Source: an uncultured Bacteroides sp. (GTDB lineage Bacteria; Bacteroidota; Bacteroidia; Bacteroidales; Bacteroidaceae). Taken from it: DNA of 64,000 nt. The stretch is taken from assembly GCA_900553815.1 (NCBI GenBank), contig USEY01000007.1:14100-78099 (forward strand), in the 5' to 3' direction. Under the pieces are notes generated by a model. The model saw only the letters and a list, made by a program, of their open reading frames with translations, made no database searches and was not told the DNA's origin. The translations under genes were made by a program, and so were the position numbers. Positions 6,665-13,428 of this stretch are shown here, piece by piece; position 1 is the first letter of the stretch; every line of letters begins with the position of its first letter.

Positions 6665-9469
6665 TTAGAAGTTAATCTTGAAACCGGCATTGACGCGTAC
6701 ACCGTAGTATTCAGCCTGCATGGAGCGGTCGGGTGTGCCCTGATAGTAGCGCAGGGGCTGGTTCAGCAGGTTGGTTGCCTCGGCATAGAAAGTGGTTTTG
6801 AACTTCTTGCCGAATGTGTAGCTGGCGTTTACGTCCATGTAGTTCACTTTGTCGTAGTAGCGGTCGTAGAAGGCTTCTTCGCCTACTTCGTCGATGAAGT
6901 CGCTGGCAAAGTTGTAAGAGAGACGCACGTTGAAACCGGCCTTGTCAAAGTAGAGCGAGGCGTTGGCAGTGTGCTCGGGCGAGCCGGGCATGCGGAGCTC
7001 TTCGTTCTCGCGGCCTTCGAAGTTGAAGTTCTTCACCTTGCTGTAGGTGTACGTGTAGTTTCCGTAGAAGCCGATGCACTTCAGTGCCGGGGCAATGAAA
7101 CCGAAGTCGCGCTGGTAGGCTACCTCAACACCCAGTACGTCAGCGTCGCCGGCATTGCGGGGCTGGGTCAGCAGGTCGTAGGTGTGGCCGTTGTAGGTGT
7201 AGTTGGTGATGCGCTGGTCTACGATGAAGTCGTTGATTTTCTTGTAGAACAGACCGGCGCTGACCAGACCGATGCTCTTGAAGTAGTATTCGGCGCTGAG
7301 GTCGAAGTTGTAGCTCAGGGTCGGGGTCAGGTTCGGGTTACCCATCTCCAGTTCGTTGTCGCTGCTCTTCACTACCACGTTGGGTATAAGGTTAGAGTAT
7401 TTGGGGCGTGCGATAGTGTTGGTGAACGAAGCGCGTACTTTCAGGTCGTCGTTGACATCGTATTTCAGCAGCAGTGAGGGCAGCACGTTGATGTAGCTGT
7501 CGGTATATTCGCCCGTGGGGTCAAGGCTTTCTTTGATGCCCTGGTCTTTGTCTTTTTCGGTGTAAATCCAGCCGCTGTAGCGCAGGTGAGTGTTCTCCAG
7601 ACGTACGCCGGCCATGAGGTTCCAGCGTTTGCCCAGTTGCTGGTCGAAGCGGATGTATCCGGCGCTTACGGTCTCGTGTGCCTTGAAGTTGCCGCCCTCT
7701 TCCTCCAGGTTCTCTTCGCCTTCAAACTTGCTGCTGTCGCTGAAGGGCAGGCTTCCCAGGAATTCCTTGGTGAAGGCGTCGCCTACTTTATATCGGTCGC
7801 CGGCCATGTATCCGTCGCGGTTCTGGTTCTGCAGGTGAGCCAGAGCGTCGGCCATGAAGGTGCTTTCGTAGTCACCGGTCGGTTCGTAGTCGTAGAAGGT
7901 CACGTCTTTGCGTTTGTCCTTGTCCACAATCTTGGCTCCGAATTTCAGCTTGTTGCCAAACTTGCCCTTGGCCAGCGGAAGTTCGAAGTTGAGGCTGAAC
8001 TTCAGGTCTTTCTCCTTGATGTCCTCGAAGCTTTCGGTCAGTTCGTCCAGGCCGTAGTCGTCGGCGTTCATCACCAGTTCGTCAGCGTTGAGGGCCGACA
8101 TGTAGGGGCGGCGGATGTCGCTCCAGTCGGTGTTCATGGCCACGCCTTCGCGGTTGAAGCCGATGTAGCGTTCGTTAGGACGTTTCTCGCCGGCTTGTGC
8201 GTAAGAGGCTTTCCAGTCCATCTCCAGCGGGCCGAAGAGGTGCTCACCACCCAGCGTGAAGTCCATGGTGCGCTGCTGCTCCAGGCGGGCGTTGCGGTTG
8301 TTGGGTGTGCCGCCTTTGGTCTGGTAGATGACTTCGTATTCGTTGGCCGTATCGTCGTCCCACTTGTAAGTGGTGCGGTAGCGGTTTTCCCAGTCGTTGC
8401 GGTTGTTGAAGATACCCTTGAAGTCAATCTTGTGGTTGGGGTTGATTTCCCAGTCCAGGGCCAGTGAGTAGCTCTGGCGTTCGCGGGTCACGTAGTACTG
8501 GCGTATTTCGTATTCGTCTATCACCACTTCGCCGTCGTCGTTCTTCTCGTAGGCCATTTCCACGTCGTCGCTGCCGGCGGGGTTGTTCTGGTACGATGCA
8601 GAGAGCATCAGGCCCAGCTTGTCGTTGAAGAAGCGGTCGCCGTAGGTGAAGCCCAGGTTCAGGGCAGCCTTGCCGCTTACCCAGTTGTAGCCTGTTCCGG
8701 CCGTGGCGGCAATGGTGCGCTTGTAGGGCGAGTTCTTGGTGACGAGGTTGATGCTGCCGCCTATGGCGTCGGCATCCATATCAGGTGTTACGACCTTGTT
8801 CACCTCGATGGTCTGAATCATGTCGGCAGGGATAAGGTCGAGCTGCACGTTGCGTGTGTCGCCTTCGGCCGAGGGAACGCGGTTGCCGTTGATGGTCACT
8901 GAGCTGAGGTCGGCACTCGTACCACGCACTTGTCCGAAGCGGGCTTCGCCCTGGTCATACTGCACGTTGATACCGCTGATGCGCTTCAGTGCATCGCCGA
9001 TGTTTGAGTCGGGGAACTTGCCCACCTGGTCGGCCGATACCACGTTGGTGATACCCAGGTTGCTGCGTTGTGAGTTGATGGCGCGGCGTTGGCCCTGGAA
9101 AGCGCCTCCTACTACTACTTCTTGCAGTTCAAGGCCTTCGTTCAGCATGACGTCTTTGTCCAGAGTTTTTCCTTCGGGGATGGTGATTTTCAGTTCTACG
9201 GGAGCATAGCCCACGTAGGTCACCTTTACTGTATAGGTTCCCGGGTCAAGGTTGGAGAAAGTGTAGAAGCCGTTGACGTCGCTCGTGACGCCTGTGTGAA
9301 GTTTCTCAATGTAGATTGAAGCACCCGGGAGGGCTTGCTTGGTGTTGTCGATAATGCGGCCGCGGATAGCTCCTTTGGCCTCATTGGCAGTTTCGTCAGC
9401 CTGCATGGGGTTGGCGGTAGCAGTCAAAAATAGAAAAGAATAAATCAATCCTTTTACAATCTGTTTCAT
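6665..9469 (-). CDS. TonB-dependent receptor with carboxypeptidase-like N-domain
   Basis: A 934-residue outer-membrane transporter. After a signal peptide (KQIVKGLIYSFLFLTATANPMQA) comes a carboxypeptidase-regulatory-like domain (AIRGRIIDNTKQALPGASIYIE...GTYTVKVTYVGYAP, about residues 30-110). The plug domain follows (DALKRISGINVQYD...SVTINGNRVPSAEGDTRNVQLDLIPADMIQTIEVNK...DADAIGGSINLVTK), then a long 22-strand barrel ending in a C-terminal Phe. The plug sequence resembles the TonB-Xanth-Caul receptor group, whose members import varied nutrients. No SusD partner is adjacent, so it is not a standard Sus-type pair. A secreted phosphatase gene follows. The start at 9469 is chosen because the -7 box TACTTTTG lies 31 bases upstream; a longer frame from 9568 would cross the promoter. 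Confidence 0.92.
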   Translation of the reverse strand: MKQIVKGLIYSFLFLTATANPMQADETANEAKGAIRGRIIDNTKQALPGASIYIEKLHTGVTSDVNGFYTFSNLDPGTYTVKVTYVGYAPVELKITIPEGKTLDKDVMLNEGLELQEVVVGGAFQGQRRAINSQRSNLGITNVVSADQVGKFPDSNIGDALKRISGINVQYDQGEARFGQVRGTSADLSSVTINGNRVPSAEGDTRNVQLDLIPADMIQTIEVNKVVTPDMDADAIGGSINLVTKNSPYKRTIAATAGTGYNWVSGKAALNLGFTYGDRFFNDKLGLMLSASYQNNPAGSDDVEMAYEKNDDGEVVIDEYEIRQYYVTRERQSYSLALDWEINPNHKIDFKGIFNNRNDWENRYRTTYKWDDDTANEYEVIYQTKGGTPNNRNARLEQQRTMDFTLGGEHLFGPLEMDWKASYAQAGEKRPNERYIGFNREGVAMNTDWSDIRRPYMSALNADELVMNADDYGLDELTESFEDIKEKDLKFSLNFELPLAKGKFGNKLKFGAKIVDKDKRKDVTFYDYEPTGDYESTFMADALAHLQNQNRDGYMAGDRYKVGDAFTKEFLGSLPFSDSSKFEGEENLEEEGGNFKAHETVSAGYIRFDQQLGKRWNLMAGVRLENTHLRYSGWIYTEKDKDQGIKESLDPTGEYTDSYINVLPSLLLKYDVNDDLKVRASFTNTIARPKYSNLIPNVVVKSSDNELEMGNPNLTPTLSYNFDLSAEYYFKSIGLVSAGLFYKKINDFIVDQRITNYTYNGHTYDLLTQPRNAGDADVLGVEVAYQRDFGFIAPALKCIGFYGNYTYTYSKVKNFNFEGRENEELRMPGSPEHTANASLYFDKAGFNVRLSYNFASDFIDEVGEEAFYDRYYDKVNYMDVNASYTFGKKFKTTFYAEATNLLNQPLRYYQGTPDRSMQAEYYGVRVNAGFKINF

Positions 9470-9499
9470 ACCTGTTTTTTTACTGTTATTATTTCGCCG

Positions 9500-9507
9500 C
9501 AAAAGTA
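9500..9507 (-). promoter_or_regulatory. -7 box for the TonB receptor
   Basis: TACTTTTG on the minus strand. A TTG lies about 25 bases further up, a little farther than usual. The position fixes the receptor start at 9469. Confidence 0.55.
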
Positions 9508-9595
9508 CAGGTATGGGGTTACGCGCACTTTGCAAGTCTTTGAAGATGGCGTAACAAAGATGTTGCAAAGAGATTACAAACTGCCGATTGGTGGC

Positions 9596-10795
9596 CTATG
9601 GCTTGCTGCACCTGATGAGCACCTTCTGTCCGTCGGCCAAGGTGGTGGCAAACAGATAGATATTGCCTCCTTCGCTCAGTTTCAGCCGTTTGCGCAGCTC
9701 GGCTACCGAGTTGGGAAAGTTGCGTACGGTCAGGTTGGCCTTCTTTTCGCCTTTCAGCAGCTCCTTGATCTCGCGTTTGCCAAAGCCGCTCCAGCCATCT
9801 ATGCGGAAGGTGCGGCCGGGGAATTCTTCGACCTGCGTATCCGAGGTGTAGAGGTGGCTGTTGGGGTGCAGTTTCTCTACCTTATATATAGAGGCCAGGC
9901 TGCGGAAAGCACCAGCCTTGAGCAGGGCGGCATGGGGCTCGTAGAGGTAGGCGCGGGGTGTGTCGGCATAAATGCAAGGAGCATTCTGTTCCTCCTGTCG
10001 GCTGAAGGTGAAGACGTTGGCTGCGGCTGGCAGGTTGACGCAGCAGATGGGCACCTCGTCGGGCTGCAAGGCGGCGTCGGCCGCAAGCACCAGCAGCAGT
10101 TCCTTGCATTCGCCACCTACGGCCACTACATGAGCCTGCACCACGTACTTCAGCGTGTGCAAAGCCTGCGCCAGGTCGAGCATGGGCGACAGTTTCAGCA
10201 GTACTCGTCTGGCCTTGGCCAGCAGCAGCGGTTCCAGCAGGGCGGCGTCGGGCTCGCAGTCGGCTATGGCCACAGTCTTGCCGCCGTGTCCGTCGCGTCG
10301 GGCGGGGTCGAGGAAGAGCCAGCTGACTGGCTCCATGCCTTGCAGGTATTCGGTGGCATCGGCCTGGTGGACGGTGGCGTGCTTCAGTCCGAGGAGCGGA
10401 AAGTTGTGGCGAGCCAGTTCGCACAGTATTTCCTGGCGTTCCACGTAGTCAGCCCGTTCAAACTCGGCAGCCAGTGCGCTGAAGTCTATGCCGAAACCTC
10501 CCGTCAGGTCAGTCAGGCTATGGCGTTCGCCTCCTGCCTGCGCCACGATGGCAGCCTTGTAGTCGGCAGTTAGTTCTGACGAGCACTGTTCCATGGACAG
10601 GTGGGGTGGGTAGAGGATGCCGTCGGTGGCAGCCCAGGTGGGTATCTTGGTGCGTGCGGCTTGCCAGCCGGCAATCTGTGTGACAGCGGCAGGCATGTCT
10701 ACGCCCGGGTGCCGTCCGGCTTGCAAGGGCAGCGAGCTGACGTTGTCGGTGCGGTGAAGTCGGATGAACTGTAGGGTTTCTTTGGTCAGCGTCAT
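9596..10795 (-). CDS. Class I SAM methyltransferase, PG_1098/THUMP-like family
   Basis: A 399-residue cytoplasmic protein. The central SAM-binding core reads LTDLTGGFGIDFSALAAEFERADYVERQE (motif I and acidic strand-2 end, about residues 100-130), and SWLFLDPARRDGHGGK supplies the DPxR motif IV region. The protein continues with KLSPMLDLAQAL. The final part (FPGRTFRIDGWSGFGKREIKELLKGEKKANLTVRNFP...LRKRLKLSEGGNIYLFATTL) corresponds to the ferredoxin-like/THUMP-like C-terminal domain known from Porphyromonas gingivalis PG_1098. An RNA or nucleotide substrate is plausible but undefined. It is transcribed alone from a promoter at 10867-10896. Confidence 0.8.
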   Translation of the reverse strand: MTLTKETLQFIRLHRTDNVSSLPLQAGRHPGVDMPAAVTQIAGWQAARTKIPTWAATDGILYPPHLSMEQCSSELTADYKAAIVAQAGGERHSLTDLTGGFGIDFSALAAEFERADYVERQEILCELARHNFPLLGLKHATVHQADATEYLQGMEPVSWLFLDPARRDGHGGKTVAIADCEPDAALLEPLLLAKARRVLLKLSPMLDLAQALHTLKYVVQAHVVAVGGECKELLLVLAADAALQPDEVPICCVNLPAAANVFTFSRQEEQNAPCIYADTPRAYLYEPHAALLKAGAFRSLASIYKVEKLHPNSHLYTSDTQVEEFPGRTFRIDGWSGFGKREIKELLKGEKKANLTVRNFPNSVAELRKRLKLSEGGNIYLFATTLADGQKVLIRCSKP

Positions 10796-10866
10796 AGGTT
10801 CTTAGGAGATATGGCAGGCATGCTTGCACTTCCCGTTTTGGAACGGTGCAGCGTGCCCTTTTTCTG

Positions 10867-10896
10867 CAAAATTAAGATTTATTCTTCAGCTGCAAA
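10867..10896 (-). promoter_or_regulatory. Promoter of the PG_1098-like methyltransferase
   Basis: TTTG (10893-10896), an 18-base spacer and TAATTTTG (10867-10874) on the minus strand, about 70 bases before the start codon. Confidence 0.5.
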
Positions 10897-11036
10897 AAGA
10901 TTCTTTTGTCTTTGTCTCAGCAGGCTGCGGCTCTTACGTGCAAGAGTATGGTTTGTCTTTTATTGAATGTGGACGACTTGGCCTGGTGGAGCGGTCTGCC
11001 GAAGCGGAAGAAATAACAATATCCCATTTTTCTCGA

Positions 11037-11828
11037 TTAGCGATAATATTGGGCTACATCATCCGTAAACTTATCAAAACCGCCAGGATAGGCATGTCCC
11101 AGCTTTTCGGATACAGGTGAGAGGTCGGTTTTGTTCTGGAGCAAGGATACCAGCTCTTGCAATACCGAACGGGGAGTTTTCTCCAATAAGAAAGTCACCA
11201 ATGCATGAGCCAGGATATAGGCATACTGTTCGTCAGTTCTCTGTTTCTTCATGAAAAAAGCCTTATCTGCATCTACAAAATGCAGCAAATCTACTTCTCC
11301 CAGCATATACATGGTGCGTAGCCGCCCCTTTTCGTAGGCATCCATCTCATGCTTGATGCCTTTTTTACTCACTTCGCAATGCTCGAAATACTCACTTAAT
11401 CCTTCCATCAACCAAGAAGGTGGGCGAGTTCCTACGACTCTTCGAGTCAGGAAGTGACTTAATTCATGATAAATAAGCGAAATTACCTTCTTTCTTCCCT
11501 TTTCCATCCCAAGAATGACCGCTTCTTTCCGGTTTTCAATATAAATACCATCTACTGTCGATAACGGGTATTGTTGGCTTACTCCCAGACTATCCAGATA
11601 AACCAGTCCGTCGCTCCGTTTTTCAAACACAGTCAGCCTCACGTTCAACGAGTCTGGTAAACCAAACAGACCGTAGAACTCCATTTCGTAATCCATCATC
11701 CGTTCTATCTGTGCCCGTTCCTTCTCTGTCAGCGGGTCGCCGGCATAAGTTATATTCAAATGACTGGCATGTATCTGACTGAAGGCACAAGTCAGAGCAA
11801 TCACTATCAGCACCAAACCTTGTTTCAT
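11037..11828 (-). CDS. Secreted gluzincin-type zinc peptidase
   Basis: A 263-residue protein with a signal peptide (KQGLVLIVIALTCAFSQIHAS). The zinc-binding motif HELSH is at about residues 126-130 (VISLIYHELSHFLTRR). The third ligand Glu follows in SWLMEGLSEYFEHCE near residue 150, the spacing of gluzincins of the peptidase MA clan. It should act in the periplasm or at the surface; the substrate is unknown. Its start codon overlaps the stop of the preceding degenerate M23 gene by one base (TAATG), so the two are translationally coupled and probably work together. Confidence 0.8.
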   Translation of the reverse strand: MKQGLVLIVIALTCAFSQIHASHLNITYAGDPLTEKERAQIERMMDYEMEFYGLFGLPDSLNVRLTVFEKRSDGLVYLDSLGVSQQYPLSTVDGIYIENRKEAVILGMEKGRKKVISLIYHELSHFLTRRVVGTRPPSWLMEGLSEYFEHCEVSKKGIKHEMDAYEKGRLRTMYMLGEVDLLHFVDADKAFFMKKQRTDEQYAYILAHALVTFLLEKTPRSVLQELVSLLQNKTDLSPVSEKLGHAYPGGFDKFTDDVAQYYR

Positions 11829-12661
11829 TATCCACGCTTGTTTTTCAGATATTTCTTTTGTTGGCGCTTGCTCATGTCTTGCATGATAATGGCATCATCC
11901 ACTACGGCTTTATACACTTTCTGTTCCTCCAGCTGTACGTCGCCTTCCGCTGTGCGAAACACGGGCATAAAATGTGAATAAGGATATCCTGTCGGTTGAA
12001 GGTTCTCGAATTTATTCTCGTCGAGGAAGAAGAAAGAGATTGATACTCCCGTAATTCCTGCCACGCCTACAGGTTGACCGACCTGAACTTCTTGCCCTGC
12101 CTCAATAAAATTTCGGTCCATCACCAGATAAGCGGCAAAAGTACAGTCGGCATGATAAACAAGTAGAATCCGGGGATTTGGTGTGCGGCATGCCACACCG
12201 GAGCGTACTGCATATACGGTATCGCCTTGAGCCAGTTGGAAATTTAACGTTCTCACCGGTTCCCGCTTATCTGTCGTCCATGAGGTCTCTGTTCCGTCTT
12301 TCACTGGTAAAGCATAAGGACGCTTGATATTGAAATTTTCTACAAAATTTCCCCGGAAGTACATATAGCTGGACGGACTTTTGAACGGATTATCCGCGTT
12401 AGACCCCTTATGTATGGTAAAGATTGTGTTTTTACCGGGGTGCAAACTATATGAACGGTCTTGCTGGCGAAATACATAATAATCGCAAAAGTCGCGGTTA
12501 TAATAGTTTAGTTGTTGGTCTCCGTTGGAACTTAATTCCCACTTTGACTCTATCATTTCGCGAGGAGTTTTCATCAATATCTTAAATGATTGTGCAGAAA
12601 TCTGCATTGTTATGGCTAGGGCAATTCCTGCCAATAACGCAATGCGTGTGTGTCTTTTCAT
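11828..12661 (-). CDS. Secreted protein with a degenerate M23 (LytM-like) domain
   Basis: A 277-residue protein with a signal peptide (RIALLAGIALAITMQISAQ). The central and C-terminal part has the beta-rich plan of M23/LytM domains (LAQGDTVYAVRSGVACRTPNPRILLVYHADCTFAAYLVMDRNFIEAGQEVQVGQPVGVAG). The usual H-x3-D and H-x-H zinc ligands are missing: the expected YAHL is AYLVMD, and the later part reads ISFFFLDENKF. It is therefore likely catalytically inactive and may bind peptidoglycan or regulate the gluzincin encoded directly after it with a one-base overlap. That partnership is inferred from gene order only. Confidence 0.75.
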   Translation of the reverse strand: MKRHTRIALLAGIALAITMQISAQSFKILMKTPREMIESKWELSSNGDQQLNYYNRDFCDYYVFRQQDRSYSLHPGKNTIFTIHKGSNADNPFKSPSSYMYFRGNFVENFNIKRPYALPVKDGTETSWTTDKREPVRTLNFQLAQGDTVYAVRSGVACRTPNPRILLVYHADCTFAAYLVMDRNFIEAGQEVQVGQPVGVAGITGVSISFFFLDENKFENLQPTGYPYSHFMPVFRTAEGDVQLEEQKVYKAVVDDAIIMQDMSKRQQKKYLKNKRG

Positions 12662-12695
12662 GGTGATTTAAATATTATTTGTTAGATGTTTATTG

Positions 12696-12726
12696 CAAAG
12701 TAAATGATAATTTGAGACTTATACAA
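12696..12726 (-). promoter_or_regulatory. Probable promoter of the M23-like/gluzincin pair
   Basis: TTG (12724-12726), a 20-base spacer and TTACTTTG (12696-12703, one mismatch to TAnnTTTG) on the minus strand, 35 bases before the start at 12661. Confidence 0.45.
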
Positions 12727-12796
12727 TTGTTGAATAACTTATTTTATTTTCATAAACAGCTCTTCCATAAAATGTAAGCTTCTAGATTGATTTATG

Positions 12797-12848
12797 GCAT
12801 AAAACTAAAATATCTGAATGAAGTACCAGATGAAGTATAGTTTTATGC
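12797..12848. other. Perfect 11-bp inverted repeat in the intergenic region
   Basis: GCATAAAACTA (12797-12807) pairs exactly with TAGTTTTATGC (12838-12848). The 30-base loop can itself partly pair (TATCTG with CAGATG). There is no T-run and it is not next to a gene end, so a plain terminator is unlikely. It could be an operator or a structured RNA element, but nothing else supports either. Confidence 0.45.
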
Positions 12849-13068
12849 TCTGTTTGTGATTTGATAGTAAATAATGTGTTGATGTTAAATTTTAAATAAA
12901 AGAGTCCTAATTTGCAGGTTATGTTACATGATTTCGTTGATTATTGGTATTTGTTTCAGCCAACCTTGGGATTGTTTGTATGCTGGTACTTCAATGGTTT
13001 TGCGGTGGTCGGTTCATCCGCTGTAAGTTGATAGGATACCTCATTCACGAGGCTTCTGAAGCGGGGTT

Positions 13069-13176
13069 GATAGCAGTGGACTGCTATCGTGTTAGGAGTT
13101 AACTGCTATCGCGTTGGGAGTCCACTGCTATCGGGAGGGGAGTTAACTGCTATCATAATGGGGTCTACTGCTTTTA
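13069..13176. repeat. 22-bp tandem dyad array A (GATAGCAGTNNACTCC family)
   Basis: A symmetric unit GATAGCAGTGGACTGCTATC at 13069-13088 is followed by exact 22-base units at 13089, 13111, 13133 and a decayed one at 13155. In the units after the first, the GCTATC arm is on the right (GGAGTTAACTGCTATC), the inverse of the orientation seen before the symmetric unit in other arrays. 22 is not a multiple of 3, so it is non-coding. Context: tandem minus-strand genes. Confidence 0.9.
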
Positions 13177-13336
13177 TATAACGCTTATATCATTGCTTCG
13201 CCGGGTAGTTGTTGCTGTTTTAGCCGGGTGTGCTGTTGGGGAATGTTGTCTCGGGTCGGAGTGTCGCAGGAGCAGGCAGCGGAAATGGTTGGTGCGGTGT
13301 TTGTGGGAATGATAGGGAATGTTTGCAGTAAGAGGA

Positions 13337-13374
13337 TAAAAAAACTCCGGCATTCCGGGTGGAATGTCGGAGTT
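13337..13374 (-). terminator. Terminator of secDF
   Basis: On the minus strand ACTCCGACATTCC pairs with GGAATGCCGGAGT around an ACCC loop and runs straight into a seven-T stretch. This is a textbook intrinsic terminator 55 bases past the secDF stop. Confidence 0.9.
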
Positions 13375-13428
13375 TCTATGCTGGTTTCCGTCAGACAGCG
13401 GTTTGCTGTCGTCGGTTCAGTGCTTGGC

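Larger units (their letters stand above)
12662..13428. other. 767-base intergenic region between secDF and the M23-like gene
   Basis: This stretch has no convincing gene. It contains the M23-like gene promoter (12696-12726), a perfect 11-bp hairpin (12797-12848), the 22-bp tandem array (13069-13176) and the secDF terminator (13337-13374). The part between about 12850 and 13060 is AT-rich with no signal I can name. Short open frames across 13185-13530 overlap the terminator and the end of secDF and look like chance. Confidence 0.6.

Noticed and set aside
13069..13176. CRISPR array
   Set aside because: The units are contiguous 22-bp repeats with no unique spacers and no cas genes nearby, so they are not CRISPR.
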